From assembly GCA_937930495.1 (NCBI GenBank), contig CALGKL010000256.1, positions 1 through 5,696 on the forward strand: a stretch of DNA of 5,696 bases. The letters are read 5' to 3'. Positions 1 through 5,696 of the stretch are shown piece by piece. This DNA comes from an uncultured Gloeocapsa sp. (GTDB lineage Bacteria; Cyanobacteriota; Cyanobacteriia; Cyanobacteriales; Gloeocapsaceae). Every line of letters begins with the position of its first letter. Positions within the stretch are counted from its first letter, which is position 1. A program made the position numbers and the translations under genes. The notes under the pieces are model-generated. The model ran no database searches and was not told the origin of the DNA. It saw only the letters and a list, made by a program, of their open reading frames with translations.

Positions 1-137
<137 letters not shown>

Positions 138-145
138 TCCCTCTA

Positions 146-167
146 CCCACCTCTTTTCAGGGGTGGG
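146..167 (+). terminator. GC-rich hairpin after the GAPDH gene (terminator or mRNA 3'-end/attenuator structure)
   Basis: CCCACCTC (146-153) pairs with GGGGTGGG (160-167), giving eight consecutive pairs with one T-G wobble around the six-base loop TTTTCA. It begins 8 bp after the GAPDH stop codon. No T-run follows; the next bases are AACCCTAAATATG. A classical intrinsic terminator is therefore doubtful. It may instead stabilise the upstream mRNA 3' end, reduce read-through, or mask the purine-rich 3' arm that is the only Shine-Dalgarno-like sequence ahead of the next gene's ATG at 178. Confidence 0.45.
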
Positions 168-177
168 AACCCTAAAT

Positions 178-1023
178 ATGCTATACTCAACATTAAGTAG
201 ATTTCGAGGCGCTATCTGGGGAAGCCTAACTGGAGCTTCAGGAAAATCAACAAGACTCAGTGAACTGGTTATTAGCCAAAGCAAAAATCTCATTGAGTCA
301 GGAGCATTAACCACCGACCAGGTACAAAGTCTAGCTGACTTAACAATTAGTCAAATGGCAGTAGCCACCATACCACTAATACTATTTAGTCACGAAAGTA
401 CCCAACTGTTGACCTCTAAACTCACCAAAATAGTCACAAAACTTGAGCAACCCGCAGAAACTTTGGCAGAACTTTTAATCTGGGGAAAGATCATCTCTCT
501 AGCTTTAACCGAGAAACTGCAACCGCAAAACCTAATTAAACAAATATTAACAACACAACAATCAACGGGATTAACAGAACAACTAGAAAAAGTCCAAAGT
601 TACTTAGAGCAAGATATGTCTTTACATCAAGTGGTGTATCGGTTGTCTCGTTCAAAACAACCACAAACAGCGATCGCCCTGGCGATCTACTGTTTTCTCT
701 TTAGCCCATCTGACTTCAGTCTCTGTACCAAAAGAGCAGCCCAAAGTACCTATCAACCAGAGATTACCCAAACCTTAACAGCAATATTGGCAGGGGTTTA
801 CAACGGTTATCACAATATTCCTTTACAATTACGTCTATCCCTTCCCCAAAACCCCCAACTACAAATCAGCATCACAATCGCTACCCAACTCTACGCCTCT
901 TGGTGTGGAATTACGCCAACAGGATTAGCTAGTGAGCAACCCGTTACTCTAGCTATTGCTAAACCAGGACTAATTCAACCTCGAGAACAATTAAAAATCA
1001 TCTCTCAACCAGAAACTAAGTAA
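178..1023 (+). CDS. DraG/ARH-like (ADP-ribosylglycohydrolase-fold) protein, probably catalytically degenerate
   Basis: This encodes 281 residues from ATG 178. An in-frame GTG at 163 would add five residues, but it sits inside the 146-167 hairpin; GGGTGGG ending at 167 is a plausible ribosome site for the ATG. The protein is mostly helical, with no signal peptide or clear membrane segment. By eye it resembles ADP-ribosylglycohydrolases, which remove ADP-ribose from proteins using two Mg ions. FRGAIWGSLTG (residues 9-19) matches the family's N-terminal RGxxxGxxxGD helix without its Asp. MAVATIPLILF resembles the central hydrophobic helix. ALAIYCFLFSPSDF (from 167) plus the helix ending AILAGVYNGYHNIP resembles the conserved C-terminal part. 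However, no TDDT-type motif is present, and the place of GGDTDT reads roughly TYQPE (191-195), so the metal site seems lost. If the fold is right, this is probably a pseudoenzyme, perhaps a binding or regulatory protein. The gene is certain; the family is a remote call. Confidence 0.8.
   Translation: MLYSTLSRFRGAIWGSLTGASGKSTRLSELVISQSKNLIESGALTTDQVQSLADLTISQMAVATIPLILFSHESTQLLTSKLTKIVTKLEQPAETLAELLIWGKIISLALTEKLQPQNLIKQILTTQQSTGLTEQLEKVQSYLEQDMSLHQVVYRLSRSKQPQTAIALAIYCFLFSPSDFSLCTKRAAQSTYQPEITQTLTAILAGVYNGYHNIPLQLRLSLPQNPQLQISITIATQLYASWCGITPTGLASEQPVTLAIAKPGLIQPREQLKIISQPETK
670..677. repeat. HIP1 octamer GCGATCGC
   Basis: A full palindromic HIP1 site, read as codons GCG ATC GCC (Ala-Ile-Ala, residues 165-167) in the DraG-like gene. 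HIP1 is the hyper-abundant octamer of many cyanobacterial genomes, so it supports the taxonomic call. Confidence 0.9.
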
Positions 1024-1116
1024 CATCTGTAGCCCACATTTTCAGAAATAAATACTAAAATAAGAAAGTATCCCAGTTAAAGTCCTCTCCCAAGGCTGAT
1101 TGGTGTCATCAAAACC
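1024..1116 (+). promoter_or_regulatory. 93-bp intergenic region ahead of the phosphodiesterase operon (candidate promoter)
   Basis: This AT-rich gap holds TAAAAT at 1056-1061, a five-of-six match to the -10 consensus, but no convincing -35 at the expected distance. A small inverted repeat, CCAA (1090-1093) with TTGG (1100-1103), lies just before the start codon. No terminator with a T-run is visible after the preceding gene. A transcript could start here, or the operon could be read through from upstream. Confidence 0.3.
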
Positions 1117-3588
1117 ATGAATATTTACTCCTTTACTCACTACATAGAACAATGGCTGGAAAAACAATCAGCCAAATTGGGAATAGCCTCTGAAAAACCA
1201 AGAAAAACCCAATCAAAACCAAAGCAAAAATCAAAAACAGCGAAATACTTAGGGAAAACGAAACCACCAATTATGTTCGCTGTGACGGTTATTTCTTTAA
1301 CAAGTGTTCTGGGTAATCGTTTCTACAATCAACCAATATTGAGTAAAGGAGCAATAGCCGCTAAAACCTATATCTCACCAAGTTATCTGACGATAGTTGA
1401 TACACAGGAAACAGAAAGACTTCGTAAACAAGCTAGAGACGCAGCTATACCAGTTCTGAAAAAAGATCCTGTCATCACTGAGCAAATTATCAACAATATT
1501 CAAGATTATCTGCTTCAAATCAACCAATGGCGAGAAGCAGTAGGAGAGTTTCCCCTGCTCGGAGCAGCAGAGATTCTCTCTATTGAAAGTCAACTTTATT
1601 TACGTCAATGTTCCGAGGCTGAATGGGAAAAGATACTCAGTCAAGTTGATAATGATGGGAAACAAGGTATTATCTCCCTGGAAATTAACCCTGAATTGAA
1701 CCTAGAAAAAGAGCAAATAATCGCTAAATTGCAATATTACCAGAAAAAAATTAGCTCCTCAGAGTATCAAGAATTAATAGAAACCATTAAAAAAGCTCGC
1801 CGTCAATATCAACACGTTTGGTCAGAATTATCCCAAAATCAAAATATACAGCTAACAGAAGCTGAGAAAAAACTGATCCTAGACTTGAGTCCGGAAGTGT
1901 GGCAAACTACGGAAAATGTGATTAGAAGGACAATAAGAAGAATTTTAACCCAAGGTATTCCCCAAGGCATACCAGAAGGTTTGATGCAGCAAACAATCAA
2001 CGTTCATTTGGGGATAGAAGTAGAAGAATCAAACCCTGAACTAATCAGAGAGGATTTGCCCGAAACAGCTAAAATGTTAGCCAGTACCATCTTGCTTAAA
2101 TTCCTAAAACCTAACCTGATTATAGATGGCGAAGAAACGGCTAAACGGGCTGAAACAGCAGCAGAAGCAATCCCAGAACAACTGATCTACGTTAATAAGG
2201 ACGAAATAATTGTAGCCAAAGGTCAAGAAATTACCCAGCAACAATTCTTGAAACTAGACGCTTTGGGGATGATTTACCGAGGAATTAACCAACAAGGTTT
2301 AGCAATCTCTCTGAGCATCGCTACAATAGCAACAACCATTCTCTGGTTAAGTCAGCAAAAAACCAAGACTAAATTTCGCAGTCGAGATCAGGTTTTACTG
2401 TGTCTATTAAGCGTGAGTTCTCCCCTAATGGCTATGCTGGCAATTCCCTACACCAGCTTACCCGCGGTAGGATTATTAACCAGTAGCTTTTATGGACCAA
2501 CCGTAGGCGTAGCACAAGTAGGCGTATCAACGGTATTAACTATCCTAGCTGACGAAATCTCCGAAGGGGAAGACTGGGAACCTTTGGCGGTAGGAGCGAT
2601 CGGTGCAATGGTAGCGGCTTTAATCGCAGGAAGATTGCGCGATCGCGATCAATTGGCTCAACTTGGAGTAGGGATTGGTTTCACTCAATGGCTAGTTTAT
2701 GTCATTATCCGCTTAATCTTTACCGCTAGTCCCACAGCCATTTGGTCAGTAGCTGTACAACAAGGAATCCTCTATGGACTTTTACCAGGCTTGGGCTGGA
2801 GTGTCTTCGCTTTGGGAATCACTCCCTATTTAGAGCGTTTGTTTGGGTTACTCACCCCTAGTCGTTTAGCGGAATTGTCTAATATTAATCAACCCCTACT
2901 CAAACAACTCGCCGAAAAAGCTCCCGGAACTTGGCAACATACCCTCTTTGTTTGTTCCCTAGCTGAAAGAGCAGCTCGTAAACTCAATTGTAATGTAGAG
3001 TTGATACGAGCAGGAACTCTCTATCATGATATCGGGAAATTACACGATCCCCTCGGCTTCATTGAAAACCAAATGGGAGGACCAAATAAACACGATACCA
3101 TTAACGACCCCTGGGCAAGTGCGGCTATCATCAAAAAACACGTTACTCAGGGTATAATAATGGCGCGTCGTCATGAGTTACCTAAAGCTATCTCTGATTT
3201 TATCCCCCAACACCAAGGAACAATGTTAATTGCCTATTTCTACTTCCAAGCTAAACAACAAGCTGAAGCAAAAGGCGAAGCCGAAGTATCTGAGTCCGAC
3301 TTCCGCTATGATGGACCAATCCCTCAAAGCAGAGAAGCAGGTATCATGATGTTAGCCGATAGCTGTGAAGCAGCTTTACGCTCCCTAGAAAATGCCGATA
3401 GAAACAAAGCTTTAATTATGATTAGTAAAATTTTAAAAGCACGTTGGGAAGATAATCAGTTAGTAGATAGTGGTCTTCAATACGAGGAATTAGCAATAAT
3501 CGCTGAGGTTTTTGTAGATGTTTGGGAACAATCGAAACACCGACGGATAGCTTACCCAAAAGCAGTCCTAGAATCACCCAATAAATAA
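1117..3588 (+). CDS. 7TM-HD family membrane phosphodiesterase (PgpH-like, predicted c-di-AMP hydrolase)
   Basis: This 823-residue protein has the full 7TMR-HD (PgpH) architecture. A cytoplasmic N-terminus carries a strongly basic stretch (10 Lys/Arg between residues 27 and 49), then a single transmembrane helix at about 52-66. A large extracytoplasmic 7TMR-HDED domain follows (about 68-390), ending in the typical KGQEIT (368-373). Several hydrophobic helices span about 394-575, and a cytoplasmic HD domain covers about 590-790. The visible metal ligands are H608, H637-D638 (YHDIGK), H675, H699 (in PQHQGT) and D748 (in MLADSCEA), so the enzyme looks intact; NKHD (657-660) is also present. PgpH-type enzymes hydrolyse c-di-AMP to pApA at the inner face of the membrane, and the outer domain is thought to sense a signal. 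The ATG at 1117 keeps the basic N-terminus and first helix; no Shine-Dalgarno is visible, as is common in cyanobacteria. It is the first gene of an apparent operon, with only 8 bp to the next. The family is certain; the substrate comes from homology. Confidence 0.95.
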   Translation: MNIYSFTHYIEQWLEKQSAKLGIASEKPRKTQSKPKQKSKTAKYLGKTKPPIMFAVTVISLTSVLGNRFYNQPILSKGAIAAKTYISPSYLTIVDTQETERLRKQARDAAIPVLKKDPVITEQIINNIQDYLLQINQWREAVGEFPLLGAAEILSIESQLYLRQCSEAEWEKILSQVDNDGKQGIISLEINPELNLEKEQIIAKLQYYQKKISSSEYQELIETIKKARRQYQHVWSELSQNQNIQLTEAEKKLILDLSPEVWQTTENVIRRTIRRILTQGIPQGIPEGLMQQTINVHLGIEVEESNPELIREDLPETAKMLASTILLKFLKPNLIIDGEETAKRAETAAEAIPEQLIYVNKDEIIVAKGQEITQQQFLKLDALGMIYRGINQQGLAISLSIATIATTILWLSQQKTKTKFRSRDQVLLCLLSVSSPLMAMLAIPYTSLPAVGLLTSSFYGPTVGVAQVGVSTVLTILADEISEGEDWEPLAVGAIGAMVAALIAGRLRDRDQLAQLGVGIGFTQWLVYVIIRLIFTASPTAIWSVAVQQGILYGLLPGLGWSVFALGITPYLERLFGLLTPSRLAELSNINQPLLKQLAEKAPGTWQHTLFVCSLAERAARKLNCNVELIRAGTLYHDIGKLHDPLGFIENQMGGPNKHDTINDPWASAAIIKKHVTQGIIMARRHELPKAISDFIPQHQGTMLIAYFYFQAKQQAEAKGEAEVSESDFRYDGPIPQSREAGIMMLADSCEAALRSLENADRNKALIMISKILKARWEDNQLVDSGLQYEELAIIAEVFVDVWEQSKHRRIAYPKAVLESPNK
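1949..1979 (+). repeat. 12-bp in-frame tandem repeat (QGIP units)
   Basis: CCCAAGGTATTC (1949-1960) is followed directly by CCCAAGGCATAC (1961-1972) and a partial, diverged third unit (CAGAAGG). In frame it encodes QGIPQGIPEG, residues 279-288 of the phosphodiesterase, within the extracytoplasmic domain. It is a short local duplication and does not disturb the frame. Confidence 0.7.
2639..2646. repeat. HIP1 octamer GCGATCGC
   Basis: This site lies in the stretch coding RDRD (residues 508-511) in a loop between membrane helices of the phosphodiesterase. Here it is out of register with the codons, unlike the site at 670. Confidence 0.9.
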
Positions 3589-3596
3589 ACACCACA

Positions 3597-3899
3597 ATGG
3601 ATAGTCAAAAACTAGAAAAAGAGTTAACAGAAATTAAACAAAAAATTTGGGATCTAGCTCAAGAATATAAACAAGAAAATCGATCCCTATTAGAGTTGCT
3701 CAGAAGCTTAGAAAATATCCATAGGGAAATACGCGACCAAATATTTGAGCCATCTTTACCTAATACGAGAAATGCTCTATACAACCTAATTAGAGACATG
3801 GAAGAAACAGGAGGCTGGCCCTATATTGAAAGAATGAAACTTAAAGATTTATTGCTAAAATTACAAATTAAACCAATCGAATCAGATACTTTAGAATAA
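3597..3899 (+). CDS. Small helical protein of unknown function, middle gene of the operon
   Basis: This encodes 100 residues from ATG 3597 to TAA 3897-3899. I do not recognise a named family. The first ~50 residues (KLEKELTEIKQKIWDLAQEY, then LLELLRSLENIHREIRDQIF) are highly charged with leucine/isoleucine spacing typical of an amphipathic helix pair or coiled coil. A PSLPN break follows, and the second half (ALYNLIRDMEETGGWPYIER, then LKDLLLKL) is again helical around a GGWPY turn. There is no signal peptide, membrane segment, Cys cluster or catalytic motif. It starts 8 bp after the phosphodiesterase stop, and its own stop overlaps the mutase start by one base (TAATG), so it is very probably translated as part of the operon and coupled to the mutase. 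It could be a partner or adaptor of either neighbour; this is inferred from position only. Confidence 0.85.
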   Translation: MDSQKLEKELTEIKQKIWDLAQEYKQENRSLLELLRSLENIHREIRDQIFEPSLPNTRNALYNLIRDMEETGGWPYIERMKLKDLLLKLQIKPIESDTLE

Positions 3900-5335
3900 T
3901 GAATCAAAAACTTAAAATAAATCCTATTAAATTTGGGACAGATGGCTGGAGAGGGATTATCGCACGGGATTTTACCTTTGAGCGCGTCGCTACCCTCGCC
4001 CCCATCGCTGCTAAAGTTTTAGCTACACAAACCCCTAACTCGTCTTTGATGATCGTTGGTTACGATCGCCGTTTCTTGGCTAAAGAATTTGCCTTCTTCG
4101 CCGCCGAAGCCCTGCAAGAAGCAGGTTTTGATGTACTATTAGCTCAGGACTACGCCCCTACACCGGCTTTTAGTTGGGCAGCTAAACAATTTAACGCCCT
4201 AGGCGCACTCGTTTTAACCGCTAGTCATAACCCACCGGAATACCTCGGCTTAAAGGTAAAAGGTGCTTTCGGTGGCTCCGTCTCCCCCGCCATTACCCAA
4301 AAAATAGAAGCTTTATTGACTCAACCAGCAACCCCAAGTACAACCAGAGGGAGTAAAGAATTGTTTGACCCCTGGGAAGGTTATTGTCAAGCTCTACGCC
4401 CTAAAGTTAACCTAGAATTGATTGCAAACGCCCTAACTAGTGGTAAGTTAACCGTCTATGCAGATGTAATGCACGGTGCTGCAGCGACAGGGTTAACCAG
4501 ATTACTACCCAAAGTAACAGAACTTAATACTTCCACAGACCCCTACTTTGGCGGAAAATCCCCCGAACCCTTACCCCATAACTTAGCTACTCTCTTAGAA
4601 ACCATTAAAGCCAAAAGACTAGAAACCACAGGAATACTCACAGGTTTAGCTTTTGATGGCGATGGCGATCGCCTCGCGGCGGTGGACGGTCAAGGGAATT
4701 TCCTCAGTTCCCAAGTACTTATACCTATTCTGATTCATCACCTCGCTAAAACTCGCGGTTGGCGTGGAGAAGTGGTTAAAACCGTTAGTGGTTCTGATTT
4801 AATTCCTCTGTTGGCTAAAGCCTACAATCTATCTCTTTTTGAGACACCTATCGGTTATAAATATATTGCCGATCGCATGCTGACTAGTCAAGTCCTGATT
4901 GGGGGAGAAGAATCCGGAGGAATCGGCTACGGTAATCATATACCAGAACGAGACGCCCTGTTATCCGCTCTCTACGTCCTCGAAGCGATCGCCACCTCAG
5001 AATTAGATCTCAGTGAATATTATGCTAAGTTACAAGGGGACGTTGACTTTTCCTCCAGTTATGATCGCATCGATTTACCTCTCAAAGATATGGAAGCAAG
5101 AGAAAAGGTACAAACCGTCTTATCTACTCAACCACCCACAATTATTGCTAACCAAAAAGTAACCGATTGTCTGAGCATCGATGGTTATAAATTACGTCTA
5201 GAAGATGGTAGCTGGTTATTAATTCGTTTTAGTGGGACTGAACCCCTATTGAGGTTATATTGTGAGGCTAACAACCAGACAAGGGTACAAGAAATCCTCA
5301 CCTGGGCAAATGATTGGGCTATCTCTATGGTTTGA
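3899..5335 (+). CDS. Alpha-D-phosphohexomutase (phosphoglucomutase/phosphomannomutase family; possible glucose-1,6-bisphosphate synthase)
   Basis: This 478-residue cytosolic enzyme has all four family landmarks. They are GTDGWRGIIA at the N-terminus, the phosphoserine loop TASHNPP (catalytic S109), the Mg-binding loop DGDGDR (253-258), the sugar-recognition loop GGEESGG (335-341) followed by NHIPERD, and the C-terminal phosphate-binding loop RFSGTEP (443-449). It is complete and looks active. Such enzymes move phosphate between C1 and C6 of hexoses. Its length is well short of the ~550-residue main bacterial phosphoglucomutases and matches the second cyanobacterial type, exemplified by Synechocystis Slr1334, reported to make glucose-1,6-bisphosphate, the activator of phosphoglucomutase. 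That role is plausible here, but motifs alone do not separate it from phosphoglucomutase, phosphomannomutase or phosphoglucosamine mutase. The ATG overlaps the upstream stop (TAATG), which implies translational coupling in place of its own Shine-Dalgarno. Confidence 0.95.
   Translation: MNQKLKINPIKFGTDGWRGIIARDFTFERVATLAPIAAKVLATQTPNSSLMIVGYDRRFLAKEFAFFAAEALQEAGFDVLLAQDYAPTPAFSWAAKQFNALGALVLTASHNPPEYLGLKVKGAFGGSVSPAITQKIEALLTQPATPSTTRGSKELFDPWEGYCQALRPKVNLELIANALTSGKLTVYADVMHGAAATGLTRLLPKVTELNTSTDPYFGGKSPEPLPHNLATLLETIKAKRLETTGILTGLAFDGDGDRLAAVDGQGNFLSSQVLIPILIHHLAKTRGWRGEVVKTVSGSDLIPLLAKAYNLSLFETPIGYKYIADRMLTSQVLIGGEESGGIGYGNHIPERDALLSALYVLEAIATSELDLSEYYAKLQGDVDFSSSYDRIDLPLKDMEAREKVQTVLSTQPPTIIANQKVTDCLSIDGYKLRLEDGSWLLIRFSGTEPLLRLYCEANNQTRVQEILTWANDWAISMV
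4665..4672. repeat. HIP1 octamer GCGATCGC
   Basis: This site falls on the codons GGC GAT CGC of Gly256-Asp257-Arg258, inside the metal-binding loop of the mutase, so this copy is also held by protein constraint. Confidence 0.9.
4985..4992. repeat. HIP1 octamer GCGATCGC
   Basis: Read as GCG ATC GCC (Ala-Ile-Ala, from residue 363) of the mutase, the same codon register as the site at 670. Confidence 0.9.
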
Positions 5336-5354
5336 CCCGAACTATTGTAATGTA

Positions 5355-5383
5355 TTAATTTATAGTAGTTTATCTAATATAAT
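5355..5383 (+). promoter_or_regulatory. Candidate sigma-70 type promoter
   Basis: A perfect -10 box TATAAT (5378-5383) lies 17 bp after TTAATT (5355-5360), which matches the -35 consensus at only about three of six positions. The surroundings are AT-rich and lie just after the mutase stop. Transcription would begin near 5390, about 55-60 bases ahead of the ATG at 5448. An AT-rich -10 can occur by chance in such sequence, so the call is moderate. Confidence 0.45.
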
Positions 5384-5447
5384 CAGAAAAGTAATTCCCG
5401 ATGTCCTAAACCAGGGTAAAATACTTCAATACCAACCTTTGAGCAGT

Positions 5448-5564
5448 ATGTCTGATTATCAACCTCATCAATTCGTCTCCATGGAGTTAGAAGTAACCCC
5501 GGTTACCTCTAACCAATTTGACCTCTATTTGAATCTTCAATTCACTCCACAATGGCAGGCATAA
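5448..5564 (+). CDS. Possible small ORF, 38 codons, unknown function
   Basis: From ATG 5448 to TAA 5562-5564 the frame encodes 38 residues, beginning MSDYQPHQFVSMELEVTP and ending LQFTPQWQA. Alternating polar and hydrophobic residues suggest beta strands; there is no membrane segment or known motif. The frame stays open upstream into the mutase gene, but ATG 5448 is the first start that fits the promoter at 5355-5383. The Shine-Dalgarno is weak (GAG about 6 bases before). Codons look like those of the neighbouring genes. It may be a real small protein, the intact beginning of a larger gene that is broken or mis-joined downstream, or not coding at all. I do not recognise it. Confidence 0.35.
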   Translation: MSDYQPHQFVSMELEVTPVTSNQFDLYLNLQFTPQWQA

Positions 5565-5696
5565 TTAACCAGACCCGCTACTTATGGGGTGCCCAGCAAC
5601 AATCTTCTCCTGCTATTTATGGTCTAAGCGGGCCTCTTAGGCCTCTACCTGAACCAGACCTTTTATGGCAACCTGGCCTACGGGATCGAGGCGGCC
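5552..5696 (+). CDS. Possible start of an unrecognised gene, cut by the right edge (doubtful)
   Basis: An ATG at 5552 overlaps the end of the 38-codon ORF by 13 bases and opens a frame that runs off the window (48 codons, beginning MAGIINQTRYLWGAQQQ). Codons up to about 5627 resemble the neighbouring genes. However, from about 5634 a different frame of the same bases gives a strong GT51 match, so the distal half of this frame is probably a shadow. No motif or family is recognised; proline, arginine and tryptophan are over-represented near the end. Confidence 0.18.
   Translation, partial: MAGIINQTRYLWGAQQQSSPAIYGLSGPLRPLPEPDLLWQPGLRDRGG
5634..5696 (+). pseudogene. Fragment of a GT51 peptidoglycan glycosyltransferase (class A PBP), no start, cut by the right edge
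   Basis: Read in the frame starting at 5634, these bases give LLG followed by LYLNQTFYGNLAYGIEAA. This closely fits the conserved late segment of the GT51 transglycosylase domain of bifunctional penicillin-binding proteins (consensus like ILxLYLNxxYFGxxAYGIxAAA), which polymerise lipid II outside the membrane. An in-frame TAA lies just upstream at 5625-5627. None of the earlier GT51 motifs, such as the EDxxFxxHxG and GGSTITQQ types, can be found in any frame before it. The stretch is about 59% G+C with 18 of 21 codons ending in G or C, unlike the rest of the window. It is either a gene remnant or foreign sequence joined at a contig end. The similarity is clear; the origin is uncertain. Confidence 0.6.

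Noticed and set aside
1053..1070. TACT...AGTA inverted repeat in the intergenic gap before the phosphodiesterase
   Set aside because: Four A/T-rich pairs around a ten-base loop are expected by chance in such sequence.
1375..1593. Reverse-strand open frame of 72 codons inside the phosphodiesterase gene
   Set aside because: It is antisense to the conserved extracytoplasmic domain, and its Cys- and Phe-rich content looks like a shadow translation.
5340..5370. Stem of AACTATTGTA (5340-5349) with TATAGTAGTT (5361-5370) just after the mutase stop, a possible terminator
   Set aside because: It forms ten pairs, but two are wobbles, only one is G-C, the loop is 11 bases and no T-run follows, so it would be too unstable to end transcription reliably.
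5262..5447. Upstream extension of the 38-codon ORF back to an ATG at 5262, inside the mutase gene
   Set aside because: It overlaps the conserved mutase C-terminus in another frame, and the intergenic part has non-coding AT-rich composition with a promoter-like -10.
5640..5696. Reverse-strand open frame entering from the right edge, reading GRLDPVGQVAIKGLVQVEA and then a stop
   Set aside because: It is exactly antisense to the GT51-like segment, which explains its composition and open length.

Overview
The window looks like a cyanobacterial chromosome segment. Four full copies of the HIP1 octamer GCGATCGC lie inside genes, codons are mostly A/T-ending, Shine-Dalgarno sequences are weak or absent, and the proteins are of cyanobacterial type: the tail of a Gap2-like GAPDH, a 7TM-HD phosphodiesterase and a short phosphohexomutase. 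The genus cannot be read from the sequence. All well-supported genes are on the + strand.

Layout: (1) 1-137 is the last 44 codons of glyceraldehyde-3-phosphate dehydrogenase. (2) A GC-rich hairpin at 146-167 fills the short gap before (3) a 281-residue protein (178-1023) that resembles the ADP-ribosylglycohydrolase (DraG/ARH) fold but seems to have lost the metal-binding motifs, so it is probably a pseudoenzyme. (4) After a 93-bp gap comes an apparent three-gene operon: a PgpH-like 7TM-HD phosphodiesterase (1117-3588), a 100-residue helical protein of unknown function (3597-3899) and an alpha-D-phosphohexomutase (3899-5335), the last two overlapping at TAATG. (5) 5336-5696 has no long gene. 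It holds a good -10 box (TATAAT, 5378-5383), a possible 38-codon ORF (5448-5564) and, in the last ~63 bases, a GC-rich stretch that reads as a fragment of a GT51 peptidoglycan glycosyltransferase with no start and no upstream homologous sequence.

How the genes may work together: the first gene serves the Calvin cycle and gluconeogenesis. The operon pairs a predicted c-di-AMP-degrading membrane enzyme with a mutase of the size class that includes the Synechocystis glucose-1,6-bisphosphate synthase. Both c-di-AMP and glucose-1,6-bisphosphate have been linked to cyanobacterial glycogen control, so the operon could join second-messenger turnover to carbon storage, with the small middle protein as a candidate connector. 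This link is inferred from gene order. The oddest points are the degenerate DraG-like protein and the out-of-context GT51 fragment at the right edge, which may be a chimeric contig end.
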